Assembly (NCBI GenBank): GCA_039619475.1
Contig: CM077115.1
Span: 596,093,643 to 596,157,642 of the forward strand
DNA: 64,000 nt
Reading direction: 5' to 3'
DNA from: Icerya purchasi
Taxonomy: Eukaryota; Arthropoda; Insecta; Hemiptera; Monophlebidae
Translations under genes and position numbers: made by a program
Notes under the pieces: model-generated
Databases searched by the model: none
What the model saw: only the letters and a program-made list of their open reading frames with translations
What the model was told of the DNA's origin: nothing
In this document: positions 10,680-21,904 of the stretch, in pieces
Position numbering within the stretch: position 1 is the stretch's first letter
How the letters are laid out: the number at the start of each line of letters is the position of its first letter

Positions 10680-12290
10680 AGGCTAGGCAATGCGCATAGG
10701 GCAAAACTTTTTTCCCGTGTTTTATTGATTATTAAAAATATTATCGGAGCCAGAATTGTGCCTTAAAAAAGAACGTCCGTTCCGTAGTAAGAGCCAGAAA
10801 GTACTTTCAGTTCTAATTATACCAATTTCAGTAGTCTGCGAACCGGTTTAGTGGGTTCCCTTCTTCCTACATATATTTTTAATTAATATAAATGGTGCCT
10901 TTAGCTGAATAAAATGCTTTTGTTAAACCAATTTTCGCCTAGGTAATATAAATGAAATTTAAAAAGTCGCTTAATAGCGTAACGTCATTTTTTGTCTCTT
11001 CGAAACTCATATTGATGACTAAGCATAAAATCATGTACTCGTATTCCGGTAATTGTTTAGCTATATGTTTTTCGAGGATTTTTTAAAATTTTATTTTGTT
11101 ATTGATTGCTTAGCTATATATAGGCCTATTATAATTCGCGTATTCTTTAAATTTATTTATTTTTTCATATATAATTTCCGCGCTTTATCTGAACGGTGTC
11201 TTTGATTATTTTAGTTATGGAGCTATTTTATGTTTTATAAATTTTATACCCTTTACTCATACTTTATCTAACCCCTGACTTTTCTTTACAGTTAGCTAAT
11301 CTAATATTACTTGATCATTAGTAGTTTTCAGTAGATTAAAGGCATTGTTTTCATATAACTCGCTACTCTGCATACATATGTGAAGGTTGTTGTATGCCGT
11401 ATTATCATAAAGTAGGTTGAATATTATCTATTTCGTAATAATCGCATTGCAAGCTATCTGCGTACATAAAATCGATAGTGCTATATAGATCACATTGCGC
11501 ACAAAGTTAAAAACGGCAATGCTAGCGAAGGGATACAAATAGCCGAGGTCTGAAAATACCTATGTTAGCTTGATTCACTAACCCGTCACAGCTGTTTGTA
11601 TTGCAATCAAAATTTGTGGAGCGCCAAACTACGCTTGCAAAGTTAGAAAAAGGAAAATAGGAAGCCTATATATCATTTCATATTTACTGTGTCTATAGTA
11701 TCGTTGAAAAAGACAAATGCAAAAACTATTTACTAAAACCTTCCTCTCATCAGACATAGGAATTTTCCCGTAGGTGTAAAGTAATACAACTAGGACCTCA
11801 GATAATAGAGGCAATCTATTACAACTATATTCCATCCATTAGACTAGACGGCGTATCTCTAAATACGTGTATTTAAACATACGGGAACGAAAGAATACAG
11901 GAAACCAACGGGAATTATGTGAATCCTAAAAACGCAGCTAAGTAGCTAAAAAAGATTAAATATTATTAATAACTTTACAATGTCCACTTTGACGTATTTG
12001 TTTGGCATTATTAAATTACTAGAAAAATTATAAATCCAGCAAAAACAAAAAAAAAATACATAATACATCTGTCGCCCCAAAAACCTCAATAAACAGAACT
12101 CACCGGGGAAGAGACGGTAAGAAAGGATTAATTTATTAAATTATTAAATCCTCAGAGAAGTTGTTGAAATTTTTCGTGAAAAAATAATGGCGGTCGAAGT
12201 TCTTTTATAAAGTATCATTAACGTACCTAGATACTAAATGAAAGTAAGTCGATATGTGTTAATTTTAGTAATAGTGAAACTATCAACCGA
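10680..12290. other. No supported gene
   Basis: AT-rich sequence without recognised coding motifs, element ends or long ORFs; the ORF at 11629-11835 (minus) has no recognisable features. Confidence 0.5.
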
Positions 12291-12299
12291 TAATGGTCA

Positions 12300-12760
12300 A
12301 CGAAGAAACTGTACCCGCTGAAAATTATACCAAGTACCTTGACACGTATTTAGTTGAAAAACTGACGCGGCGAAATTTCCAATACAAAAAAGAGCGATAA
12401 AAATAAAACGGAATGGTTATTGGGCCAAAAAAGTGCGCATGGTTGAGCGATAAACTTCTACTCTACAATCAAATGATCATCATATGGAACCACGGATGCG
12501 GCTTATGCTAAACTATGTTGCATATAGAGAATTCAGTGAGCACAGAATGATATTCTCAGGAAGATGATGGGCGCGCTAGGTGGTCCATGAAAGGAATTCG
12601 GTTATTCATCGTAATCTTCCAGTCCTAACGGTACCGCAAGTGATCGAATCGATGACCAAAAAAATATCGGCAGCGGTTGCAGGAAAATGCTGGAATAAAT
12701 ATCATATGCTGAGGGAATGTAAATATCCGGCTAATAATAAGCCGCACTAGCCTAGGCTGT
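12300..12760 (+). mobile_element. Jockey-like retrotransposon remnant (reverse transcriptase C-terminus)
   Basis: A decayed plus-strand segment reads, across frames, K-Y-L-D-T-Y-L-V-E-K-L-T-R-R, then L-L-L-Y-N-Q-M, W-N-H-G-C-G, and N-S-V-I-H-R-N-L-P-V-L-T-V. This order matches the thumb and C-terminal part of Jockey-clade reverse transcriptases (K-Y-L-G-x-x-L-D-x-R-L-T, L-L-Y-K, W-T-Y-G-I-Q-L-W, H-R-D-L-x-I-P-T-V). Several frameshifts and stops make it non-functional. There is no RNase H, unlike the I-like family in this window. No A tail or target duplication was identified. Confidence 0.55.
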
Positions 12761-13117
12761 TCCTACGTATTGCTAAAGTTAACTTCCGTTCGAAATTAAT
12801 TACAACGAATTAAATTAACAATAGAAAATAATGCTAAATATTCTAAGTGAACAGATCGTATTTTGATATCATTCCAGTGATATTTCTTCAAAAAAAAAAA
12901 AAAAGCTCGCCTAGATTAACAAGCTGAAAATATGAAAAAATAGGCAATATATGAGTTGAATGGACTTTACGATAAATAGTCAAAAAAAAAAAATCGAGCA
13001 AAATTAAATTAGCAAAGAAACATCGAGAACCACGCCATTTTCAAAAGCGGAAAGATTTATGTTCGGGACAAAGTGATCGCTAAAAACAACTGTCAGAATT
13101 TCGCATTAAAGAACGAA

Positions 13118-13280
13118 TTTTTTTTTTGTTTTTTTTTGAGTCCGTCTACAAGGACATTAGCCCAAGAACAAAGGAAAAAAACGCAAAAGACTCAGATCTT
13201 TACACAATCAGAGATAGCTGACAAAAAAGAATCAAGAGCCTGGACAACAGAAGGAGAAGGAGAGGAGAAAATGAATGAAA
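13118..13280 (-). mobile_element. I-like retrotransposon 3' end, minus strand
   Basis: Reverse complement of the family 3' end. The T run at 13118-13137 is the A tail. The following bases read, on the minus strand, as the TTCTTGGGCTAATGTCCTTG signature, then the end of the coding part (G-C-T-C-T-T-G-A-T-T-C region). It aligns by eye over about 140 bases with the plus-strand copy at 6660-6800. Only the 3' end is present. Confidence 0.7.
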
Positions 13281-13494
13281 ATATAACTAACAATTCGAAA
13301 ACAATTAATCGCGTGACGGTTAGCCGATATTTCAAGATATGTTGAATACCGTAATTATAAAAAAAAAAGAAGAGTCAACTGCTTTAAATTCATAAAAAAA
13401 CAGGACAAGCAAATTCCCTCCCATTGTGATAGATCAGTAATCATTGACGAAATCGTGTCTCACAACAACCATATTTCCGTTATGATGAACTTTT

Positions 13495-13590
13495 GTCCTT
13501 ACTTAATAAATCCTCTCCTTCTGCTCCTGGCTTGGATGGCCTTTTTTTCTTATTCTTAAACAAGATGTTTCCGGTCTTGTTCTTCCTTTG
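13495..13590 (+). mobile_element. Sliver of an I-like reverse transcriptase
   Basis: About 95 bases encode L-N-K-S-S-P-S-A-P-G-L-D-G, the reverse transcriptase block S-x-P-G-x-D-G also present at residues 113-119 of the adjacent long ORF. It is therefore a separate fragment of a related copy, upstream of and out of order with that ORF. The breakpoint is near 13590. Confidence 0.55.
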
Positions 13591-13598
13591 CTAACTTC

Positions 13599-16343
13599 AT
13601 GGCTCATAAAAAAGCTAATGCCAAGGCTAGATTTATCCTCAAAACGTCCAAAAGAAATTCATGGAGGAAATTTTGTGCTTCGTTTTCTAGATCTACTTCA
13701 ACTTCCCATCTTTGGAAGATGGCTAAAGCTTTTCGCTTTTCTAGATCGGATCGTCCATCATTTTATAACCTTCCTTCAGATAGACTTACTACTTTTCTTG
13801 ATTCCATTGCTCCCTCCTATGTTCCTTCCCTTGAGGAATCTTGGTCTCCTTCCCTTCCTATCTCAAATTCTTCCCACTTCCTGTCTTCTAGCTTCAGCAT
13901 CAATGAACTTCGTTCTTCCTTGACTAATCCTTCTAATTCTAGCCCTGGTATAGATGGCATTCCATTCTGTGTCCTTAAGAACCTTTTTGAATCAGCACTT
14001 AAAATCCTGTTGTCAATTTACAATTATTTTCTGTGTATCTGTGAAACTCCTCCGCTTTGGAATTCCTTTATTATTATTCCTATTCCGAAGAAGAATCCCA
14101 ATTCCTTTCGTCCTATTTCTCTAGCTTCTTGTTTAAGAAAACTTTTTGAACGAATGATTATTAGGCGCCTTATCTGGTGGCTAGAATATAATAATGTTCT
14201 TCCTGATAACATGTTTGGTTTCCGTCCTGGCTTTGATTCTTCTGATTGCATATCCCTTTTTCTCTCTGATATCTATAAATCTTTCATCCACAAAAAATTT
14301 ACTATCTCTGCGTTCGTTGATGCTACCTCAGCTTTTGATAAGGTTCACCTTCCTTCTCTTCAGAATAAAATGCTTTCCATTAATATTCCTCTTGAGTTTA
14401 CATCCTTAGTTATTAATCTGTTTTGGAACAGAACTATCCATCTTTCTACCCCTTTCTTTTCTGATTCCAGGACAGTTTTTCGAGGTCTTCCGCAGGGATC
14501 GTGCCTTAGTCCTACCCTTTTTAACATTTATTTCCTTAGTCTTTCTTCTCTTTCTATTCCATCTAGTTCGCTATTCTTTGCCGACGATATTCTCGTCTAT
14601 TCTTCTTCCGATGATCTGTTTTCTGCTAATGAGGAGCTTAATAACTCCCTTGCTGTTTTAGAAAATTCTTTATCTTCTCTTCATCTTTCTATTTCCCCTG
14701 AGAAATCTGCTGGTATCGTTTTTACATTTCGTCCTTTTGATCGTTCCTTGGTTAACCTTTTCATGTGCCAGGTCCCTATTCCTTTACTCACTTCCTTCTC
14801 CTACCTCGGCGTAATTCTTAATGGTACTCTGTCTTTTCATGATCATATTAACTATCTCTGCACGTCTGCTCTCAAAAGACTCAATTTTTTGAAGGCGTTG
14901 TCTTCCCCCAAATGGGGTGGTGATCCATATATTCTTCTCATGCTGTATAAATCCATTATTCTTTCTAAGTTTGACTATTGTTCTTTTCTTTATGCCAGTG
15001 CTCCTGTTTCCCTTCTCGTCAAACTTGATCGCATCCAAAATTCTTGTCTGCGTCTCTGTGTTGGTGCCCTGAATTCTTCTCCAAATCCAGCTCCTCTGTC
15101 CGAAACTGGCTTTGTTCCTCTTTGTATTCGAAGACTTCACCTTGGTGAAAGGTTCATGATTAGACGTCTGCAGATTTCTCCTTCCAAACTCATGAATTCT
15201 TATCAATATATCCGGGTCAACTGGCGTTTTTTTCCTCGTAAGATTCCAATTCTTTCTCTCATCTCTTCTCGACTCGTTCCACTTTCTCACTTTGTCCTCT
15301 CCCAGAACAAATCTCCATTCTTTACCTTTAACTTCTCAGAACTGTCTCATCCGCCTAAGTTATTCTCTTTACCTTCTAATATTAAGTCTCTTCCTCGTCC
15401 TGCCATTCACGAAGAATTTAATCACACTCTTTCCTCTCTATTTCCTGCTTACATCACGATTTTTACGGATGGCTCGAAATCTGCTTCGGGGGTCGGTGCC
15501 GCTTTTATTCTTCCTGCTCTCAACTATTCTGAATCATTTCAACTTCCCTCCTTCTCTTCTGTCTTCCTAGCCGAATCCACAGCTATTTTGCGTGCGGTCC
15601 TCTTTATATCTTCAACTTTTAATTTAGTGAATTTCCTTCTATGCTCCGATTCGAAGAGTGTTTTAGTAGCTATCGCGTCTCCCCTTCCTGAACCCTCTTC
15701 CTGCCCTATTATTCTTTATATTCGCTCCTTGATTTTCAATTTATTAGCCTCCCGTTCTATCCATATTGACCTGCTTTGGATTCCTGGCCACTGTGGTATA
15801 GCTGGTAACGATCTTGCTGACTCGTTAGCTTGCTCGGCCGCAGTAAATAGTCGTTTCATAGGCAGATTTCCTTCTCAAAGTCTTTACTCTCTCTCTTTTC
15901 GTTCTCACCGTGACTTTTGGACTGATCTCTATCCGTCCTGTTTCTCCAACCCTGACTCCTTTTACCTTGCTTTACAGCCTTCTCCATCCGTTTCTCCCTG
16001 GTTTAATAATTTTCCCAGTATCAGCCGTTCTGCCATTTCTTCCATAGTTCGCCTTCGTTTTAATCACAGTCTGCTCCCGGCTTCTCGTTTCCGCTTTGCT
16101 CTGGTTCAATCTCCTTTGTGTCCCTTACATCCTCCTACCTTCAATGGTACGTGTGATGCAAACCACATAGTATTTGAATGTTCCTTTATTTCTACAGAAC
16201 GCGCGATTCTTTATTCCAATTTGCTTAGCCTTGGCCTCCCTACACCCTACAGTGCCCTCTATATTCTCATTTTTCCATCTCCTTCTGTTGTTCCCTTGTT
16301 ATCCGCCTTCATTTCCTCTGTCTCTAATCGTTTCTTGATATAA
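13599..16343 (+). CDS. I-like retrotransposon ORF2: reverse transcriptase plus RNase H
   Basis: An uninterrupted 914-codon ORF, the longest in the window. Residues 1-50 are a basic linker that normally follows the endonuclease. The reverse transcriptase spans about residues 60-420: S-P-G-I-D-G, F-R-P-I-S-L-A-S-C, A-F-V-D-A-T-S-A-F-D-K, R-G-L-P-Q-G-S-C-L-S-P and catalytic F-A-D-D at 327-330. The RNase H domain starts at T-D-G-S (D624), has an A-E-S block and S-D-S-K-S, and ends with W-I-P-G-H-C-G-I-A-G-N-D-L-A-D (W727). A finger C-P-L-H then C-D-A-N-H-I-V-F-E-C lies at about 841-861. The ATG at 13599 follows an in-frame TAA about 40 bases upstream; the endonuclease and ORF1 are missing, so the copy is 5'-truncated and cannot move on its own. 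The coding strand is very C+T-rich. Confidence 0.9.
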   Translation: MAHKKANAKARFILKTSKRNSWRKFCASFSRSTSTSHLWKMAKAFRFSRSDRPSFYNLPSDRLTTFLDSIAPSYVPSLEESWSPSLPISNSSHFLSSSFSINELRSSLTNPSNSSPGIDGIPFCVLKNLFESALKILLSIYNYFLCICETPPLWNSFIIIPIPKKNPNSFRPISLASCLRKLFERMIIRRLIWWLEYNNVLPDNMFGFRPGFDSSDCISLFLSDIYKSFIHKKFTISAFVDATSAFDKVHLPSLQNKMLSINIPLEFTSLVINLFWNRTIHLSTPFFSDSRTVFRGLPQGSCLSPTLFNIYFLSLSSLSIPSSSLFFADDILVYSSSDDLFSANEELNNSLAVLENSLSSLHLSISPEKSAGIVFTFRPFDRSLVNLFMCQVPIPLLTSFSYLGVILNGTLSFHDHINYLCTSALKRLNFLKALSSPKWGGDPYILLMLYKSIILSKFDYCSFLYASAPVSLLVKLDRIQNSCLRLCVGALNSSPNPAPLSETGFVPLCIRRLHLGERFMIRRLQISPSKLMNSYQYIRVNWRFFPRKIPILSLISSRLVPLSHFVLSQNKSPFFTFNFSELSHPPKLFSLPSNIKSLPRPAIHEEFNHTLSSLFPAYITIFTDGSKSASGVGAAFILPALNYSESFQLPSFSSVFLAESTAILRAVLFISSTFNLVNFLLCSDSKSVLVAIASPLPEPSSCPIILYIRSLIFNLLASRSIHIDLLWIPGHCGIAGNDLADSLACSAAVNSRFIGRFPSQSLYSLSFRSHRDFWTDLYPSCFSNPDSFYLALQPSPSVSPWFNNFPSISRSAISSIVRLRFNHSLLPASRFRFALVQSPLCPLHPPTFNGTCDANHIVFECSFISTERAILYSNLLSLGLPTPYSALYILIFPSPSVVPLLSAFISSVSNRFLI

Positions 16344-16432
16344 CTTGTCGCTCCATATGTCCTTCTATTCTTTTAATCTTTTGTGCTGGGTAAATGTCCT
16401 GTGCTGGCGTGCCCATTTAATAAAAAAAAAAA
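13599..16432 (+). mobile_element. 5'-truncated I-like retrotransposon, reference copy
   Basis: Includes the 914-codon ORF and a 3' untranslated end with GGTAAATGTCCTGTGCTGGC followed by GTGCCCATTTAAT and an A-rich tail starting at about 16422. Similar ends (TGTCC... then GGC-GTGCCC or GACG-ACCC, then an A run) recur at 4400, 6750, 10600, 13140, 18930 and 30810, which defines one family. A second copy follows immediately after the tail. No target duplication was found. Confidence 0.85.
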
Positions 16433-16454
16433 CAAACAAAAAAACAACTCTTTC

Positions 16455-18950
16455 CTTCCTTGCTGCTTCCCCCTCTGAATATTTTCAACTCTTTCCTACT
16501 CTCTAGTTTTACTCCTGAGTCTTGGAACGACTTCATCGTCATTCCAATTCCTAACAAAAATCAGTGTTCTTTCCATCCTATCTCCCTAGTCTCATGTCTA
16601 CGCAAACTCTCTGAAAGCTTAATAAACAACCGTCTCGTCTGGTGACTTAAGCATAATAATCTGGTCCCTTCAAATATGTTCGGTTTTTGCCCCGGACTTG
16701 GCCTGGTAGATTACATCAGTCATTTCCTTGCATCATCAATGGGTTGTGAATCCCTCGTGGAGATATCGAGATTATGATCTGTCCATGTGATGTATAAGAT
16801 GTCGCCATTGATCTCTGTTGTGGGCCAGTCGAACACATTCTACGAAACTCTTTCCTACAGCTGTCCGGATCATGTCTGACCATCTGGTTGGAACGCGACC
16901 ACGTCTTCTTTTTGCAGATATCTATAAATCTTTCCTATCAAAGAAATTTACTGTAGCTTCTTTCGTCGATGTCTGCTCTGCATTTGATCATGTGCATCTT
17001 CCCTCTCTGAGCTTCAAACTCCTCTCTCTTAATTTCCCTCCAGTTTTTATCACTCTTATACTCAACCTTTTTCAACATAGAACACTTTATCTATCTTCTC
17101 CTTCTCTTTCCACCTTCAGATGCGTCTACCGTAGGCTTCCTTAGGGTTCCTGCCTTAGCCCCACTCTTTTTAATATTTAATTCTTTGATATTGCTTCTCT
17201 TCCTATTCCCTCTTTCTCCCTCCTTTTTGCTGATGACATTTTAGTTTATTCCACCTCCGCCACCAACGAGTTAAATCGTTCATTGTTCCTTCTTAGCACT
17301 GCTCCCTCTTCTCCCCACCTCTCTCTTTCCTCTTTCTAAGTCTTCCTGCATAATTTTTGCTCTCCGCCTCTTTAACCGTGCTTTTATAAGCATCAGTGTA
17401 TCTGGTATTCCTATTCCCACTGTTAATTCCATATGTTACCTAAAACTTTTCTTAAATAGTCGCCTTACATTTCATGAACATATTAATTATATCTATAATT
17501 CCTCGATCAAAAGACTTAATCTCCTCAAATCTTTATCTCCTCTCAGATGAGGTGGCGACCCATACATTCTTTTAATTCTGTACGAATCAATTATTCAGTA
17601 CAAACTCGACTACTGCTCCTTCGTTTATGGCAATGCCTCCAAATCTCTCCTTTCGAAACTTGATTTAATTCAAAATTCCTGCCTTTATCTACGCATTGGC
17701 TCTTTAAAATCTTACTCCTCGGTTATCGTTTTGTAATAAAACGCCTCCCCACTCCTATATCCAATCTTATTCCTTCCTATCTTCATATCAAAAATCACTG
17801 TTGCTTGGGACCTCATAGAATACCGATTTTATCGTATATAGCTGCTTGTGTTTCCAAATTTTCTCCCTACGTTTTCTCTTATCTTCCTTACTTTGCTTAT
17901 GATTTTAATAGCATAGGGCACCCTAACAATTTCTCCTCCCTCCCGATGCGAGCTAATTCTTCCCCTTACAATGTAGTCGACTACGAATTCCTTCAGCTGC
18001 TGGACTCTTCATATTCTTCACGGATGACTCCGAGAGTGATGGAGGCGTGGGTGGTGCGTTTACGTCTCCTACGTTCCTACAGTCTGAGTCCTTCAGACTT
18101 CCTCCTTTCTGCTCTATCTTCTCAGCTGAATCGGTCTAAATTCTTCGTGCCATACATTTTATATCCTCCACAAGTGGCGTTCACAAATTCCTGATCGCTT
18201 CCGACTCCAAAGGCGTTCTTTAAGCCATCCCCTCTCCTCCTTCTCATTCCTCTGACGGTATCATTCTCTCCATTCGATCTCTCGTCTCCTCTTTGTTCTC
18301 ATCCCGTTCCATTTTCATAGATTTTCTATGGGTTCCTAGTCATTCCAATATAGAAGCCAATGACTCAACTGACTTTTTAGCTCGCTCAGCCGTCCGCAAT
18401 GGTTCTTTCCTCGACTCTTTCCTTTCTTCAGACATTCTTTTCCTATCAAGCTCTAATCATTCCAGACTTTGGTTGGCCATATATCCATCTTTATTCTCAA
18501 ATCGCTTTTCGCAGTGCCGTCTTATTCAACCGGTTCCTCGTTTCCTGTTTTGATTTCATTCTATTCCTGTTTGGCGTTGTTCCTTTCCTTAATTAGACTC
18601 AGAATCAATCATTCTCTACTCCCTTCTTCTCGCTTTCGTTTTTCTTCGGTTCTTTCTTTTTTCTGCTCTCTTTATGCTTCTGAGCCTCCTTGTATTTGTG
18701 ACTCAAATCATATCCTTTTCGAATGTTCTGCACTCCTTAACGAACGCTCCCTTCTATACTCCTAATTTTCGGCTCTGGGTCGTCCTACTCCCTTTAACGC
18801 TACCTTTATCCTTTACATCCCATTGCCTTCAGTTATTCCATTGCTGCTGTCCTTTGTTCTTTCCATTTCTGACCATCTGGCTATTTAGTTCTTTCTCTTA
18901 ATATTTCATGTTGTTGAATCAAGGCCGCTGGCGTGCCCAGAGTAAGAAAA
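16455..18950 (+). pseudogene. Degraded second copy of the I-like retrotransposon
   Basis: Tandemly follows the reference copy in the same orientation. Recognisable blocks in order: W-N-D-F-I-V-I-P-I-P (16525), F-H-P-I-S-L-V-S-C-L-R-K-L (16575), D-I-Y-K-S-F-L-S-K-K-F-T-V (16917), F-V-D-V-C-S-A-F-D-H (16960), F-A-D-D-I-L-V-Y at about 17225, L-W-V-P-S-H-S-N-I-E-A-N-D (18327), R-L-R-I-N-H-S-L-L-P-S-S (18597) and C-D-S-N-H-I-L-F-E-C (18700). The 3' end has GGCCGCTGGCGTGCCCAGAG and an A run at 18943-18952. Frameshifts and stops are scattered throughout, and a 179-bp RTE scrap sits inside (16733-16911). The last 300 bases are almost the same as 37860-38187. Confidence 0.88.
16733..16911 (-). mobile_element. 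RTE fragment nested in the I-like copy
   Basis: A 179-bp insertion inside the reverse transcriptase of the I-like copy, flanked by the 5-bp repeat TTGCA (16728-16732 and 16912-16916). Removing the insert and one TTGCA restores the frame ...H-F-L-A-D-I-Y-K-S-F. Read on the minus strand it encodes R-V-P-T-R-W-S-D-M-I-R-T and W-R-H-L-I-H, the far C-terminus of an RTE-type reverse transcriptase, ending in a short TGATGA repeat as RTE elements do. Confidence 0.85.
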
Positions 18951-18959
18951 AAAAACTAA

Positions 18960-20430
18960 GATAAAACACGCATAATCATACTAATGTGAAAAAACAAAAA
19001 CCTTCGCAACAGTAACATCGTCTGTCGACTTCAGATTTTCATAACTTTGTACACTGCGAACTTTCACAACTCATCTCCCCAGCAGAGGCACGTGGCTCAC
19101 TACCTCACTCATAATATACCAAGTCCAACGATAATGTTAAAAGTAGGAGGGCTGATTTCTTTCTCCTTTGGATGGGCTTACAGATGTCACTTTTCTGCTC
19201 TAAGTAATAATCAATTTCAAACTGAATAATATGGCTATACCAAATACAATAAATATAGAAAACGCTATAAAATAAAGAAACAGTAGTAAATATGAGGAGC
19301 CAGCTGATGAAGTGAAAAGAATACGGGGAAAAAAGAAAAACAATCCCTTCTAGATAATTTTAAGAACAGTTTCGAGTTGGTATTCGATTTCAAGATGCCG
19401 GACATACCGGAATATATTCTTAACGTTATCGAATTTAATAGTTCTTAGGGTAATTGCTCCGGGAACTTCTTAACAAATATTAATAATTAGTAATATTGCT
19501 AAATATTTGGATACTTGATACCTTAATGTTAATATTTTCCAAGCTAAATATACGAGTGCTTGTTCCAAAAACGTACTATTACTACTAATAATAATAATAA
19601 TGATTATACCAGGATATTACTATAATCAAATCAAATCAAAATCTTTATTATTATTATTATTGTTACAAAACCCACAAATGCGCTATATAGCGCGAGTAGT
19701 GGAATTTAAATTAAAAATTAAATAAAGAAATTACAATAATCAAATACCACAGAAATAATTAGAATGAAATATCTGAGTAGTTAAATGAAATAGCACTTAC
19801 AAAAAAAATAAACAAATACATGAATAATATGAATTAAATAAAAATGAAAATGAAGCTATCATAAACGTAACGAAATTAAATTTATCAGAATATAAATCTA
19901 TGGATTAAGTTTAAAAGTTATATATTATTAACCTTTCACCAAACGCAGCCCACACATTCTTACAAAATGTCAGCTCTAACATGTACTACAGTTGTAATAA
20001 CCAAATAGAATAAAATAAAATAAAAGACAAATAATAAATAAATAAATAAAATAAAATAAAATAAAAATAAATCAAGAAGTAAACAAAACGAAACAAAATA
20101 AAATAAATAAATAAATGAATAAATGAAATAAGATGAGTAAAATGAAATGGTAACCTTAATGTAAACCCATAAAAAGCATACATTAAAATTTAGTACCCAA
20201 ATAACGACATATTAAAATTTATTAATATTAATATTCTAATTTACAAAACACTTGACTAAACCTCAGTGTACTAGCAATAATAATAATAATAATAAAACAT
20301 TTGAGAATAGACAAATAAAATAGAAAACAAAATATAATTACAAATATAAATAACAAATATTTCGAATATCTGTATGCTAAAAATGTTTCCAGTAATGCCC
20401 CATCTTAATATATTCATGTATTACAAGTAT
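18960..20430. other. No supported gene; A-rich, with AATAA-type microsatellite
   Basis: AT-rich sequence with short trinucleotide runs at 19585-19600 and 19640-19665. Around 19998-20130 there is an imperfect (AAATA)n/(AAAT)n array on the plus strand. ORFs crossing it are low-complexity artefacts. Confidence 0.6.
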
Positions 20431-20439
20431 CTGATGTAA

Positions 20440-20545
20440 TCTCTCTCTTTAGTCGTGTTGTCCGATTGCAGACGTCGTAACCAACCATCATAAACCGGTG
20501 GATCGAGCAACCACTTGTCGCCATTTTTCTCTGTTGTTGCTAATT
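20440..20545 (-). mobile_element. Possible non-LTR C-terminal scrap
   Basis: The minus strand reads W-R-Q-V-V-A-R-S-T-G near 20490-20525, resembling the W-R-x-x-V-A-x-A tail of RTE/CR1-type proteins. There is no other motif; tentative. Confidence 0.3.
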
Positions 20546-20599
20546 TTTATTAGTTCTGACAGAGACAATTTTGTGACGGATTTAATATATTAAAATTCC

Positions 20600-21262
20600 C
20601 CCACCACTACAATACCTAACAGATATTGCAATAACAGACAAGGTAATCTATCTTGGAGTCCAAATATCGCAAAGAGGTCAATGTGAAAATGAAATAAAAA
20701 GAAAAATAGGGATGGCTAAGAGTGTTCTAGCTAATTTAGAAAAGTTATGGAAGGATCATGGAATAAGCAAACATACGAAACTGCATTTGATTCGGACGCT
20801 GGTATTTCCAGTCGCCACCTACGGATCCGAGTCATGGACCATCAACGTCACTTGCCAGAAACGAAAATTTTGAAGGTTTCGAAATGACAAGCTACCAACG
20901 TGCGCTACGGATACCATGGACAGCGAAGAGAACCAACACATCTGTATTAAATGAATTTGATATTAGAGAACAGGAACGCTTACTTCCTTTAATCCGTAAA
21001 CAGGTGGCACGGTTCTTCGGACATGTGATCATCAGAAGGGAACTCTATAGAAAAATTGATCATACAAGGAAAAGTGGCCGGGAAGAGGCGAAGAGGACGT
21101 GCTCCAAACTGACATGTGGACCAGATGAAGAAATGAACGGGCTTACCAATCGAGGATTTGATACGAGCGGCGGAAGAAGCCTGGAGACTAATCATACATA
21201 ACATTAGATGGTAGATCTCGACGCTCGGAACCGAGCAACGACGACGAAGAAGAAGAAGAACT
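20600..21262 (+). mobile_element. RTE-like retrotransposon, 5'-truncated
   Basis: Encodes the thumb and C-terminal part of an RTE-type reverse transcriptase: Y-L-G-V-Q-I-S, A-K-S-V-L-A-N-L, T-Y-G-S-E-S-W-T (20820), then from 20884 Y-Q-R-A-L-R-I-P-W-T and L-L-P-L-I-R-K-Q-V-A-R-F-F-G-H-V-I. A frameshift near 20870 and another near 21045-21090 break it. It ends with E-E-A-W-type coding and a short GACGAAGAAGAAG repeat at 21240-21262, typical of RTE 3' ends, in place of a long A tail. Confidence 0.75.
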
Positions 21263-21904
21263 GATAGTAATAAAAAATGAAAAAACGAATAATAAATTGA
21301 TGAAAAAAGAAAGTTTAGAAATACGAAAACAGAGACATCGAAATTTACATATGTATAACGAATTTGTCAACTGTAAATGGTCAAACAGCAATAAGTAATG
21401 AAGTTTTAAAATAAATAAGGTATTTTTAAAATAAATAACGGCTACATAAGGGAGAATAAATTTATTAAATTTCTAATTATTAATTAATAAACTGTGAATA
21501 TTGTTAAAAAAACTTAATGTTTAATAAAGGATTTTCTTATTATTTAATCGTTCGATACTTTTAATTTCTCTGTTTATTTAAACAATAACTCTTTGGGGAT
21601 TACATCTAAGTTCTTTTAAATCACGTTTTTAATATTGTTATAGAGTTTTCTATTGTGCCCGGTCAGTGTTTAATTAACTGTTCGGCATAAATAGGTTATC
21701 TACCGCTACATTTAGAATAGATCATATGGTCGTATTGTATATATGCGGTAAATAAAAACCGAATTAGTCGTTTAAAGGGCACGCTGATAACTTCTTAATT
21801 GTCTATATACGTTTTCCTTGCAAGAAATACCTCACATAGACATTCGCAAGCTTTAATTTTTTTTATCTCAAAAAAAAAGTACGCAATTTTTCTGCTTTTT
21901 TTCA

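Noticed and set aside
14784..15290. Minus-strand ORF of 168 codons inside the I-like element
   Set aside because: Antisense shadow of the 914-codon ORF.
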